Numbered from the stretch's first letter, positions 10,179-21,142 are shown. The stretch: 64,000 bases of DNA from Abelmoschus esculentus (GCA_035048815.1 JAUCBN010000034.1:9898737-9962736), one strand, 5' to 3'. Made by a program: numbers and translations. Notes: a model not told the origin generated them from the sequence alone.

Positions 10179-12553
10179 CTACTGTATGGATGGCTTGCAC
10201 TCTTCTGGATCATCATATTTTTTTAAGTTGTGGAATGCATTGAGTTTGACTTGTTGGTCATTAACCCTCATTGTCAACTCTCCTTTTTCCACATCAATTA
10301 AAGTGCGTCCAGTTGCAAGGAAAGGTCTCCCCAGGATGATCGGTCCATTATCATCTGCTTCACAATCAAGGACAAGAAAGCCAGCTGGAAAAATAAATTT
10401 ATCGACTCTTACCAGTATGTCCTCAATTTTGCCTTCGGGTTGCACATATGATCTATCCGCTAGTTGGAGCATAACTGTTATAGGTTTTGCCCTTCCTATT
10501 CCAAGCTTTTTGAAGACAGATTTGGGCATTAGATTGATGCTTGCTCCAAGGTTGCATAGGGCCTTACCTTCATAATTTTTATCTATCGCACAAGGTATGA
10601 TAAAACAGCCAGGATCCTTCAATTTCGGTGGCATGCGATTGTGTAACATTTCCATGCATCCCTCGGTAGTAGCCACTGTTTTAAACTCACCTATTCGTTT
10701 CCTCTTAGACACCATGTCTTTTAAGAACTTGGCATAGTTAGGCATTTGTTCAATTGACTCTATGAATGGTATGTTGATGTGGACTTGCTTTAAGATATCA
10801 AGGAATTTTTTGAATTGCTGGTCTTGTTTTTGCTTTTTCAACCTTTGTGGGAAAGGTGGTGGTGGTCTCATCTCATTCAGGGTTTCTTTAGTTTGGAATT
10901 TAATACCTGGCACCACTGGGGTTGTTGCTGTCCCGGCAGGCTGTTCAGTAGCTGTTGTGCTCTCTGCTGGGGCAGTGTTATCAGAATCAGTTTGCTCAGC
11001 CTCATCTTTCTTTGGGTATGTTGATGGATTTTGGCTTGCTGGAATCTTTTCCTTCAGTTGTAGACCACTCCTAGTAGTGATTGCTTTACACTCTTCATGG
11101 CCCATTACCTTAGCAACTTCAGTATTGCTAGGTAGTCCTCCTTGTGGTCTAGTGTTTATGTTTTGAGCAAACTGCCCAACCTGAGTTTCTAGGGTTTTAA
11201 TAGCTGTTTCTTGATTCTGCAACCTCATTTCAGTTCTATTCATAAAAGCATTTGTCCTTTTGATGAAATTATTGTTCTCTGCCATGTATGACTCTGTTTT
11301 CATCATAAAGGCTTTAAGAGTGTTTTCCAACGAACTTACCGATTGTTGCTGCATCTGCGACGGCGGCATTGGCTGCTGGACCTGCGGCGGCGGCAGGTGT
11401 TGCATTGGTTGCTGGAATCCTGAAGGTTGGGTGGTTGGGTTTAAGGCATTATTAGGGTTGCTCCATGACAGGTTCGGATGCCTCTTCCATGAGGGATTGT
11501 ATATGTTGGACATCATATTGGTTCGGTTGTAATTTCCAACATACATACCAGTTTCTTGATTCATACACTCAGAGGAACTGTGGTTACCTCCACATAATTC
11601 ACAAAAGGAATCAATTACCTTAACCTCACGGGTATTTTGTTGTACTTGCAAGCTTTGCACCATTTTTGTAAGAGAGGCCAATTGTGTTGCCACTGAATTT
11701 GATGTATCTAACTCATTCACCGTGGCTTGGCGTCTTACTCCTCCTCGCTTAGATGTAGGGAATTGAAAATCGTTCTTTGCGAGTTTGTTCAGTATCTCAA
11801 TAGCTTCCTCAGGTGATTTATCAAGGAGTGTTCCGTTTGTCGAGGCATCTAACATCATCCTTGTCGGGGCATTCGTGGCATTATAGAACATGGTCACTTG
11901 TGTCCATAGAGGAAATCCATGCAAAGGACACTTGTGCAATAACTCCATGTATCGCTCCCATGCCTCGTACATAGGTTCGTCATTTGCCTGTCGAAAAGAA
12001 GTGATTTCATTACGAATTCTATCATATAAATTTGTGGGATTAAAACGAGTAATAAAATCACGACAGAGTTCACTCCAAGATCCAATAGATCCTGCTGGAA
12101 TGCTATTTAACCAAGCTTTCGCCCTATCCCTTATTGAATAGGGGAATAGCTTTAATCTCAAGACATCTTCATGGACTCCTTGAATTTTAAAAGAATTGCA
12201 TATCTCCATGAAAGATTTGAGATGCTGCCTTGCATCTTCAGTTACAGACCCACCAAACTGTCCAATAGTGTTAAGCATATTGAACATGACAGGTTTCAGT
12301 TCAAAGTGGGTTGCTTCTATCTCCAGTGTAACGACTCCTGGTTTAATCCATTTAAGTCCTCTTCCAGGAAGTCTCTGACAGTGAGCTGCCGCCGCCCAGG
12401 TGGCGGCGGTAAACCTTCATTACCAGAAGATAAGTTTTATCCTGCCGGGTGATCTGTCATAGCTTCTTGGATTTGTCTCCTCAACCTTAGCCTTGTTCGT
12501 TCGATCTCTAGATCTAACTAGTATAAAGGGTTGGTTGGGTTGGCCCTGGACAT
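10179..12553 (-). pseudogene. Athila gag-protease polyprotein
   Basis: The main open frame is 12287-10179 (702 codons), but its Met is internal. By alignment with element B the true start is the ATG at 12553-12551, and the first about 90 codons carry stops (one 12 codons in) and a frameshift. Capsid-like region: LKSFMEICNSFKIQGVHEDV, AKAWLNSIPAGSIGSWSELC and FNPTNLYDRIRNEITSFRQ. A zinc-knuckle-like segment CELCGGNHSSSEC follows. After a Pro/Gln-rich linker comes an aspartic-protease domain (INLMPKSVFKKLG, VLDCEADDNGPIILGRPFL). The catalytic Asp is replaced by Asn (ALCNLGAS). No pol follows. Confidence 0.85.
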
Positions 12554-12627
12554 ACACCAAGAAAAACAAAAGTAAAATAAAAATAAAAAGAAACAAGAAA
12601 ATAAAGAAAACAAAATTTAGTTGCCAA

Positions 12628-12645
12628 TCCTCGGCAACGGCGCCA
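12628..12645 (-). other. tRNA-Asp primer-binding site, element C
   Basis: The sense strand reads TGGCGCCGTTGCCGAGGA, a near match to the site Athila elements use for tRNA-Asp. It lies 6 bp inside the 5' LTR boundary at 12652. Confidence 0.85.
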
Positions 12646-12651
12646 AAAACT

Positions 12652-13144
12652 TGTCGTGTGTCAAAAGTGCGCGTTTAGTGCAAGTGGACACATCGCAAGT
12701 AATAAGTGATAAGTATTTATCGGATTATCATCTCCATAGGGATTGGTATACTCAATATGTCTTCTTTGTCTTCTTGTTATGTAGAAAGAAATAAAGTAAA
12801 ACACAAGTGATTGAGTTTGGATTAACTAAACTAAAACAACTAAGTAAAAGTAAAGAAAATTGAATATTAAAGAGAGATAGGTCAGGATCTAGTTGCGTTG
12901 TATTTTGGATTTGATTGACTTGTCTCTGCCCAATGCAATCGTATATCACTGCCTCGGCAGCACTGCAGATTATTGCCTTGGCAGCGACGATACTGTCCGC
13001 CGCGGCAATCCCTTGCTCGTGGGTGGACTCCATCAACGTTCGGCAAAGTGTCCTTTGATGACTCCGCTTATCCCTAAGTCAAAGTATTGTTGGTGATCAA
13101 TCCTTGATGATACCTCCCAGCGTGAATCAATTATACTCACCAAC
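12652..13144 (-). repeat. Element C 5' LTR, truncated
   Basis: It starts TGTCGTGTGTC and follows the LTR at 4418-5746 closely for about 490 bp, up to tatactcaccaac. It then switches to the element B LTR sequence. The missing part, with the original right end and target duplication of element C, was deleted. Confidence 0.85.
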
Positions 13145-13511
13145 TAGGAGGCTTTCCTGCATGGCCTTGTCTTGGGCTTTCCATGTGCTGTCCAACTCCG
13201 ATTCATGCGTTGCTCGTCCATAAAAGTCCAGCTCATTTTTCTCTTCAAGCTGCCTACAATATCGCTACTTGTCTTTCTGCTGCTACCTCGACATCAGGTC
13301 CTGCCTCAGCCACGTTGTTGCCGCGGCAATAGTTTTTTCCTGCAAAGATGTAAAAATGCAGTAAAACTTGTCTTTTCTGTAAATATCATCTTTATAATCA
13401 TAACCTCTAAATATATCAAATTAATTATATGCATTGGTCCAAGTAGGTGTAGATTTGATGACTAATGCCCATAAAAGGTGTAAAAAGTGATAGTGAGTTG
13501 AGCACTTATCA
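13145..13511 (-). repeat. Element B 3' LTR, right part
   Basis: From taggaggctttcctgcatgg onward the sequence follows the second half of the intact element B LTR (16612-16977), ending GAGCACTTATCA next to a polypurine tract. It completes the LTR begun at 3890-4417, minus a deleted middle of several hundred bp. Confidence 0.8.
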
Positions 13512-14196
13512 CACCCCCAAACTCGAACTATTTCTTGTCCTCAAGCAATGCAAACCATCAATTTGTCAAACTCTATTCTCTCTTGGTCTTATATTTCCAT
13601 CTATTCTCCCCACCATAACTATGCCTATTCTTAAGCCTTAACCTTTCGGCTACCCAAGGGTTTACCTAGAAACAAACTATAAGATTTAGTGAGTGTGTGC
13701 GTTTTTGTGGACAAGTTTGATTAAAGGCCTTCTTAGACAAACTCTAAGTTCAAGACAAGTAGATTTGGGTTTAGTGTTCTCTTCTTTTCTAAACAACCAA
13801 TTCTTGAGTCAATTTCGGGCGCCTCAAGGATTGTGTTTTTCTCATCACTAATTCCTTCTTTCTTTTGATATTCTTTTTAACATACTAGAGCCAATTTCGG
13901 GCACCTCTAGCATGAAGAAGAGTAATTCCTAGAGCCGGTGATAGGCACCTCTAGTCACTTGCCCCAAAAATCTAAGTCTTTATCACCTAAGTTCATTAAA
14001 AGAATTCCTATAATACAACAAGTCCCAAAAGTGTTTTTAAAATTTATCTTATAGTAAGCTTCTAAGTTTTCATCCTTAAGTATCCTAATGTTAAACCTTC
14101 TTAACAGGACCTAACCATGGTAAGGAGAAAGATTTCTATAGCCTTAAAGAATAAACTAAGGCAATACTGATGATGGGTAGTGCAAAAGTATGGGCA
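13512..14196 (-). other. Polypurine tract and 3' non-coding region, element B
   Basis: The polypurine tract (sense gagtttgggggtg) is at 13512-13525. The rest is collinear with 5761-6420. The region ends abruptly near 14197, where it joins gag, so the intervening coding part is deleted. Confidence 0.75.
13803..13954 (-). ncRNA. Triple hairpin motif (element B)
   Basis: Hairpins lie at 13803-13828 (CTTGAG/CTCAAG stem), 13885-13910 and 13929-13954 (both CTAGAG/CTCTAG). Order and spacing match element C. The third stem is perfect here. The first has changes in the inner part (tcaatttcgggcgc). Confidence 0.55.
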
Positions 14197-15551
14197 ACCA
14201 ATGCTTCTTGGTTTTGTAACCTCATCTCAGTCCTATTTATAAACGCATCTGTTCTTTTGATGAAGTTATTGTTCTCTGCCATGTATGACTCAGTTTTCAT
14301 CATGAATGCTTTCAGAGAATTTTCCAAGGAACTTACAGACTGCTGCTGCATCTGCTGCTGCGGCATTGGCTGCTGGACCTGCGGCGGCGGCAGATGTTGC
14401 ATTGGTTACTGGAATCCTAGGTGTTGAGTAGTTGGATTTAAGACATTATTAGGATTACTCCATGACAAGTTTGGATGCCTCTTCCATGAGGGGTTATATG
14501 TGTTGGACATCATATTGTCTCGGTTGTAATTCCCAACATACAGGCTGGATTCTTGATTCATATAGTCAGAAGAATTGTGGTTACCTCCACATAAATTGCA
14601 AAAAGAATCAATGGCCTTAACATCATGGGTATTTTGCTGTAGCTGCATGTTTTGCACCATCTTGGTAAGAGAGGCCAATAGTGCTGCAACTGAGTTTGAT
14701 GTGTCTAACTCATTCAATTTGGCTTGGCGTCTTACTCCTCCTCGCCTAGATGTAGGGAATTGAAAATCATTCTTTGCGAGTTTGTTCAGTATCTCAATAG
14801 CTTCCTCAGGTGATTTATCAAGGAGTGTTCCATTTGCCGAGGCATCTAACATCATCCTTGTCGGGGCATTCGTGGCATTATAGAACATAGTCACTTGTAT
14901 CCATAGAGGAAATCCATGCAACACACACTTTTGCAATAACTCTCTGTAGAGCTCCCATGCCTCGTACATAGGTTCATCATCTGTCTGTCGAAAAGAAGTG
15001 ATTTTATTACGAATTCGATCATATAAATTTGTAGGATTAAAACGTATAATGAAATCTTGGCATAATTCACTCCAAGATCCTATTGATCCTGCTGGAATGC
15101 TATTTAACCAGTTTTTTGCCCTATCCCTCAGTGAATAGGGGAATAATTTCAATCTCAAGACATCTTCATGGACTCCTTGGATTTTGAATTAATTTCATAT
15201 CTCCATGAATGACTTGAGGTGCTGCCTGACATCTTCAGTCATAGATCCACCAAACTGTCCAATAGTGTTAAGCATATTGAACATGACAGGTTTTAGCTCA
15301 AAGTGGGCTGTTTTTATTTCCGGTGTAACGACTCTTGGATTTAACCCATTCAAATCCTCCTCCAAGAAGTCTCGAACAGTAAGCTGCCGCGGCCCTGGTG
15401 GCGGCGGAAGACCTCCATTGTCGGCAGGTAAGTTTTGTCCTGGCGGATGATCTGCCATAGCTCCTTGGATTTGTCTCCTCAACCTTTGTCGTGTACGTTC
15501 GATCTCTGGGTCTAACTCGTACAAAGGGTTGGTTGAGTTAGCCCTGGTCAT
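14197..15551 (-). pseudogene. Athila gag, truncated (element B)
   Basis: It starts at the ATG at 15551-15549 (MTRANSTNPLYELDPEIERT) and is open to 15195. In-frame TGA and TAA follow, then it is open again from 15158 to 14406 and, after a frame change, to about 14197. The capsid-like region is the same as in element C. In the zinc-knuckle-like segment the last Cys is Tyr (CNLCGGNHNSSDY). The C-terminal half and the protease are gone: codons after LQNQEA belong to fused non-coding DNA. Confidence 0.8.
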
Positions 15552-15631
15552 ACACCAAGAAAAACAACAAAGTAAAATAAAAATAAAAATTCAAAAGCAA
15601 GAAAATAAAGAAAGCAAAATTTAGTTGCCAA

Positions 15632-15649
15632 TCCCCAGCAACGGCGCCA
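15632..15649 (-). other. tRNA-Asp primer-binding site, element B
   Basis: The sense strand reads TGGCGCCGTTGCTGGGGA, differing slightly from the tRNA-Asp site seen in element C. It lies 6 bp from the LTR at 15656. Confidence 0.85.
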
Positions 15650-15655
15650 AAAACT

Positions 15656-16977
15656 TGATGCGTGTCAAAAGCGCGCAATTAGTGCAAGTGAACACATAGC
15701 AAGTAATAAAGTGATAAGTATATCAGATATCGTCTCCACAGGGATTGGTCTACTTAATATGCCCTTTTTGTCTTCTTGCTCTGTAAAAAGAAATAAAGTA
15801 AAGACACAGGTAAATTGGGTTTTGATGAATCTAAAAAAAAGACTAAATAAAAAGATAAAATTAGATAAAGAAAGTGGCTAGGATCCAGTTGTGTTTATAG
15901 TGGATTCAATTGACTTGTCTCTGTCCAATGCAATCGCACAACACTGCTTCGGCATTACTGCAGTTTACTGCCTCGACAGTAATGATGCTTGTCCGCCACG
16001 ACAATCTCTTGCTCTTGGGTAGACTTTACCAAAGTTCGGCAAAGTGTCCTTTGATGCCTCCGCTTATCTCTAAGTCGAAGTACTGTTGATGACCAGACCT
16101 TGATGATACCTCTCGGCGTGAATCAATTGTAATCAACAACCAATCCCACACTTCTCTTAGCTGCTGAAACTCTTAACCTATCTCTAAGCCGAGTTAGTGT
16201 TTCCTGATTGAAACACCGTACTTATTCCTTTCGTGAATCTAAATCTCTCGATATTAGATAAATGGATTACTTGCAAACTTCTCTCTCGAGCTTGGATGCA
16301 AGAACAAAGAATGGCAAAGAATAAGCAAACTTTGATACTTTATTTCATTGAAACAAGAAACAAGGTTCAATATCCTCACACTAATACGTTACAACCTTCA
16401 CCTAAGCCTAAAGAAACTTAGAACATAATGAAAAGTAAAAGAGAAATCTAAAACTAAGCTTGTGCTGAAAACTCTCCTCTTCTTCTCCTTCCTTGGACGG
16501 CTAGGTCTTATATAGGCTTGGTCTAGGGCAAACCTTTCCTAAGTGGAATATAACTTGGAGTAGGGAACAAGTCATGTACATAAATAAAATATTTCTAAGT
16601 TTATTCCAAATAGGAGGCTTTCCCGCATGGCCTTGTCTTGGGCTTTCCATGTGCTGTCCAACTCCGATTCATGCGCTGCTCGTCCAGAAAAGTCCAGCTC
16701 ATTTTTCTCTTCAAGTCGCCTACAATATCGCTACTTGTCTTTCCACTGCTGCCTCGGCATCAGGTCCTGCCTCGGCCGCGTTGCTGCCGCGGCAAAAGTT
16801 TTTTCCTGCACAGATGTAAAAATGCAGTAAAACTTGCTTTTTCTGTAAATATCATCTTTATAAGCATAACCTCTAAATATATCACATTAAGTATATGCAT
16901 TGGTCTAAGTATGTGTAGATTTGATGACTAATGCTCATAAAAGGTGTAAAAAGTGATAGTGAGTTGAGCACTTATCA
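15656..16977 (-). repeat. Element B 5' LTR, 1322 bp, complete
   Basis: The plus strand runs from TGATGCGTGTC to GAGCACTTATCA. A TATA-like box is at 16507-16514 (plus cttatata). Palindromes TGCC-NN-GGCA are near 16751, 16769 and 16786. The open frames 16574-16931 are LTR read-through. Confidence 0.9.
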
Positions 16978-17435
16978 ACAACACCTTTGCGTCAATCTCT
17001 CTCACGATCGACTACCTTTAGTTGGTCGACATCCTCCTATTTTAATAGCTAGGTTTGGTTGACTTGGGTGATGGAATAAACTTGAATTGGAAATAATTAC
17101 AATAGAATATTTTCATTCTCATTTGATTCCAATAAAGTATTTCCATCTTTGCTTTAATCTCCAATTCTTTTCATGTCCTCTCCCATTGACCTTATCTTCA
17201 CTAATTTCTTGCCCATTCGGTAGATCCTCGTCAAGGAATGAATCCTGCAAACATGGAAATAAACCAAAGCAGTATCATTTTCCACTTAATTCAACCAACT
17301 CAAGAAATAAAGTGACAACCAAGGAAATCAAATAAAAATGTATGAAAATAATAAAATGTAACTAATTATGTACTTAAGCATAACAATAAACATGAGTAAA
17401 AAGGGTAATAAAATAGCACAATTAAACACCTAACA
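16978..17435 (-). repeat. Element A 3' LTR, right part
   Basis: It follows the second half of the LTR at 18938-20324 (shared: tcaaccaactc/atgaaataaa order, catgagtaaaaagg, gtaataaaa) and ends acacctaaca. A tract read cacacccaaattca (17436-17449) follows, the element A polypurine tract. Confidence 0.7.
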
Positions 17436-17709
17436 CACACCCAAATTCAAATTAGCAATGCAAATTAACAATTAATTTCCAAAGCATCCAATCTTCAAAG
17501 ACATGAATCAAATTTAACATAAACCTCAGAACCGGGGCACATAGAATGATAACCTTTGAATTTTTCAAAAAGCAAAGAAATTTCCCAGAATCAAACTATA
17601 ATGCTCGTGATAAAGTGTGTGCTTAGTTGTGTACAAGTTACTTTTCAAGATTCTATATGAACATTCGATTTAAATCATTAATTGCCTGGGCATTAGTCAA
17701 AAATTCCAT

Positions 17710-17828
17710 TAGAGCCAGTTTCGGGTACCTCTAGTGATTCTTCAATGCACACAAACTAGAGCTAGTTTTGGGCACCTCTAGTGATTCTTCAATGCACACA
17801 AACTAGAGATAGTTTCGGGCACCTCTAG
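17710..17828 (-). ncRNA. Triple hairpin motif as a 47-bp tandem array (element A)
   Basis: Three hairpins lie at 17710-17734, 17756-17781 and 17803-17828, each TAGAG..CTCTAG around an inner agtttcgggcac-like segment. They are spaced by a 47-bp unit containing gtgattcttcaatgcacac. In elements B, C and E the three hairpins have unrelated spacers; here the spacers are copies, so the array has been homogenised. Confidence 0.55.
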
Positions 17829-18339
17829 AATGATATTGCTTATCCACATTTCCTTCTATTTATTTGCCCAAAATTCTAACAACCTAAATTCAAACAATCT
17901 CTATCAATTAACCAGTCATAACTATGTAAAAAAATTCAACATCATAGTAAAATTCTAGGTTTACCCAATGCAATCCTAAATTAAAGGCAATTTCAATTAA
18001 GTGTAATAAAAAAAATTCTCATTGGTTATCCATCAAATTTAAAGCAATTAGATCAAATTCAAATATTTGGCAAATAATATATGCAACATATATGCAACAA
18101 CTAATGATGAATGCAACTACCATGAACTAATTAAAGGTAAACACTCCCCAAACTCGAGAAGAGCATTGTCCCCAATGCATGCTAAAATAAAGAAAAATGC
18201 AAATGAATTAGAAAGGTCGTCTCCTTGAGTTAGTAGTTTCCTGCTTACCATGGATTTAGCTTTCTGTCCTCATCGTTGTGGTTGTGCCGGTGGATTAGGT
18301 CCTCCATCAGTGCTTGTCCAGTAACTTGAGCTGTAGTTG

Positions 18340-18383
18340 CCTGGGCAATAACAATGGCCTGGGCAATAACAATGGCCTGGGCA
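18340..18383. repeat. 18-bp direct repeat, 2.4 copies
   Basis: The unit cctgggcaataacaatgg is repeated head to tail. Each unit junction forms a TGGCCTGGGCA palindrome-like core, similar to the TGCC-NN-GGCA motifs of the other Athila copies. Confidence 0.8.
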
Positions 18384-18914
18384 TGTGAAGTTTTATTGTA
18401 ACGAGCATAGCATCGCAACAAATTGATCTAAGATGTTCAATATAAGTACTACTCCACTTGCCTGTCAAGAAAAATAAATAATATTGATGAAAGTATGTTG
18501 CAAAGATCATTAGTGGAAGGAAAGAATTCCGTTTAGGATAAAAGGGAAATAGACAAAAAATAAGGGTAACTTTTAGAGTTAATTATGGAATTAATCTCTT
18601 CAAAGTTTGACCCATATTAAAGTCTATCCAAATTTGCAATCAAATCTCTCTTGATCTTGATTTCCTTTCCTAAAAAAGATAAACTTCAATAAAACAAGAA
18701 TTATTCAAATAGATGTGAGATAATTATTACTAAAATATAAAACAAACCATAATTCAGAAAATCCATAAAAATATAAAAATATAAAAATAAAACAATAAAA
18801 ATATAAAGAAAACTTATAGATTAGATATAAAATATAAACTGTAATTATTAAAATAAGTTAGTAACAATAATGATAAAAATGCAATAACAAAAACAACTAA
18901 CACCAATTGCCAAT

Positions 18915-18931
18915 ACCCGACAACGACGCCA
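18915..18931 (-). other. Decayed tRNA-Asp primer-binding site, element A
   Basis: The sense strand reads TGGCGTCGTTGTCGGGT, the Athila site with C-to-T changes. It lies 6 bp from the LTR at 18938. Confidence 0.75.
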
Positions 18932-18937
18932 AAAACT

Positions 18938-20324
18938 TGTTGCATGATTTTAGTGCAACGCAAACGGTGCAAGTGTACACGTCGCAAGTAATAGTATAGA
19001 TTAGATATCGTCTCCATAGGGATTGGTTTATGCCAATTTACTTAAGTTATCACATTGTAAAATAAAGACACAAGTTGATAATTGGAGTTTAATAGAATAA
19101 GTAAAATAAATAATAAAAGAAAGGATAGATAAATCGAATAGGTGAGAGAAGAGGTTGGATTATCCTGAGTTATAGAGTGATGTCTGAATTGAATTATTCT
19201 TTGTAAATGAGTGCTCGCACCGCTCAACTTGTTTCGAAAATTGGGCTAAATCAGATTGCCTAGTCAGTTCTTTGAATGCTTGGACAATTGCGATGAGGGA
19301 ATTTCTCGTGCAATTTGGGAGACTATCCTCAAAGTTTGGCAAAGCGTTGCTTCTATTAGCCGTTGAAATCCTGCACTTATCCCTAAGCCGGATTAATTCT
19401 CACGCACTTGGTTCGAACCATACTTATTCGTTTCATGAATCTAATTATCTCGAATCTAGATAAATGTATCATTTTACGAAGTCCTTTCCCAATTCTCTCG
19501 CAAACCAAATAATTGCCAAGAATAAGTAAACTTTTAATAAGAACAACATAAATACTTAGATAAAATTCAAATCGTATTTCACATCCACAAACAAAATAAC
19601 CTAAACCAATTACATAAATTCATGGTTGGGTCCTAAAGATATACAAAGAATAAACCTAAATTGATCCTCTCCAAATCAACTCTAGAAATTGACTCATAAA
19701 TTCGAATCATCTTGTTGTAGACGTCATGCTCTCTTTTTATAGGAGAAGGCTAGGCTTGGTCAAAGCTTGTGAATGGGAAGGAGTTTAAATTAAGAATCAA
19801 ATAATCAAAAAGATAATAATTCTTTCTTTAAAAACCCCTCACAAATCTCTCTTCAAGTTTCCATTAATGAGTAAAAGTTTAATTTGGAAATAAATGAATA
19901 AAAGAAAAAATAAATTTCTTTTATCTTTTCCTTGAAAACTCGTTTCAAATTGGAATCTTTGTCTTTATCAAATCTTGTGTAGTAATTCAAATCTTTGGGA
20001 TTTATTCCCTTTTTATCGTGCCTCCCCTCAAGTGATTATCCTGATTAATTGCCTTGACAATGTCGTCTAGCATTTCCTTCATAAATTCACCTCAGTTGCC
20101 ACGGTAATCTCCCATTTGCTTCGACAATTCCTATCCTGCACACACAAAAATATAAATTCGCAGTATCTTTTTCCACAAATCGACTAAATTATGAAATAAA
20201 ACTTGACGACGAAGGAAATCATGAAAACATGAATGAATGCATAACAATGCAACTAAAACATGCCTAAGTCTAACAATAATATGAGTAAAAAGGTAATAAA
20301 AATAGTACTTTTGAGCACTCATCA
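18938..20324 (-). repeat. Element A 5' LTR, 1387 bp
   Basis: The plus strand runs from TGTTGCATGATT to GAGCACTCATCA. The layout is the same as the other Athila LTRs but the sequence is diverged. Only tiny open frames. Confidence 0.85.
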
Positions 20325-21137
20325 ATTTGAACGACAAATACCTCTGTTGGTTAGAGTCTTGTGCTGATAATATTTTGTTAATAAAGTAAAGAATAAGAAT
20401 AAAATAAGAGAACAAAGATGAGAGACAAAAGGGAGATATTTGTATTATATTCTCAAAATAAGGTTGTGTATAATGCTTTGTCCAAAAGTCTATATTTATA
20501 GGCGTAAGATGGAAAACATGATTAAGTTTAACTTAATATATGGATATCCACCATAAATAAAGATATTCATAAAAATTATTATTTTTTAAATATCAATTTT
20601 TTTCCCTTTTTAAATATAATTTAATAATAATAATAAATTATGTATTATGTGACTCGGTTACGATTTACGAGTATCTAAATTTGACATATCTGGACATGAG
20701 TCACTTTTTCTATTATTTGAAAAATGGCTAGTTGAATTTTTTGTGTTTAAAATTAGGGTAAACTACTACGGTGATCACTCAATTAATTAGAGATATTTAT
20801 TATGGTTATCAAACTATTGAACTCATCAGTCAAGTTATCAAACTTCTTAAATTTATATATTTTGTTCACTAACGTTAAAATTTAAACGGAGAGATGATGG
20901 AACGATGATGTGGAAATTAATAGAAATTTAAAAATTTATATATTTAGTCTACATTATTTATCTATTAAATCAATTTGATCTTAAATTAAATTAACCATCC
21001 AATCAGTTGAAAGAAAAATAAAAAGGTTAAATGCATTTAGGAGTATTTGAACTAAATAACAAGGACTAAATGAATAATTTTTCAAATTTCTATTAATTGT
21101 CACATCATTGTTTCGTTACTTGAATAATTTACCCTTA
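20325..21137. repeat. Dispersed repeat X: copia-like LTR junction plus MITE
   Basis: It is collinear with 25541-26402. The first about 430 bp contain ttggttagagtcttgtgctg, a junction style I associate with Ty1/copia 5' ends read on the minus strand. The rest is the MITE at 20756-21134. Similarity to repeat Y ends at the MITE's target duplication. Element assignment is tentative. Confidence 0.55.
20756..21134. mobile_element. Tourist-like MITE, copy 1
   Basis: The inverted ends are GGGTAAACTA and TAATTTACCC (9 of 10 match), flanked by TTA on both sides (20753-20755, 21135-21137). This fits PIF/Harbinger-type MITEs. 379 bp, no coding capacity. Copy 2 is at 26012-26399. Confidence 0.65.
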
Positions 21138-21142
21138 AAATA

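Larger units (their letters stand above)
4418..13144 (-). mobile_element. Pol-less Athila-type retrotransposon (element C), nested in element B
   Basis: In sense (minus) order: 5' LTR 12652 to about 13144 (truncated), primer site 12628-12645, gag-protease 12553-10179, spacer, ORF2 9532-6663 (split by a solo LTR), 3' non-coding region, polypurine tract 5747-5760, 3' LTR 4418-5746. Reverse transcriptase, RNase H and integrase are absent: only about 650 bp separates the end of protease from ORF2. The right target duplication is lost because a deletion fused its 5' LTR to the rest of element B's LTR. LTR pieces at the two ends are very similar, so insertion is fairly recent. Confidence 0.8.
3890..16977 (-). 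mobile_element. Athila-type retrotransposon (element B), nested in element A
   Basis: The 3' LTR lies at 3890-4417, continuing at about 13145-13511 after element C. A polypurine tract, a truncated gag and a tRNA-Asp primer site follow, then an intact 5' LTR at 15656-16977. Flanks acagc/acaac are a 5-bp target duplication with one mismatch, inside element A's LTR. The interior is only about 2.1 kb. Non-coding 3' sequence joins gag directly near 14197, so protease, pol and ORF2 are deleted. Its LTR subfamily is distinct from element C: it starts TGATGCGTGTC rather than TGTCGYGTGTC and has a different second half. Confidence 0.8.
17436..18914 (-). other. Interior of element A, no coding region
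   Basis: A-rich non-coding sequence with the hairpin array (17710-17828) and an 18-bp repeat (18340-18383). Small open frames (for example 18307-18510) are repeat read-through. No gag, protease or pol motif was found on either strand. Confidence 0.65.
3037..20324 (-). mobile_element. Outer Athila-type retrotransposon (element A), non-coding interior
   Basis: Minus-oriented element. The left (3') LTR is split into 3037-3889 and 16978-17435 by element B. The interior is 17436-18914. A tRNA-Asp-like primer site lies at 18915-18931 and the 5' LTR at 18938-20324. No gag or pol is seen in the roughly 1.5-kb interior, so it looks like a non-autonomous or heavily deleted copy. The 5 bases outside the two ends (ataaa and atttg) do not match, so no clear target duplication survives. 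Lineage assignment rests on the primer site and on LTR similarity to elements B and C. Confidence 0.7.

Noticed and set aside
17701..17830. Possible CRISPR-like array
   Set aside because: Three units with near-identical spacers, in a plant retrotransposon. It is a tandem repeat of a hairpin.
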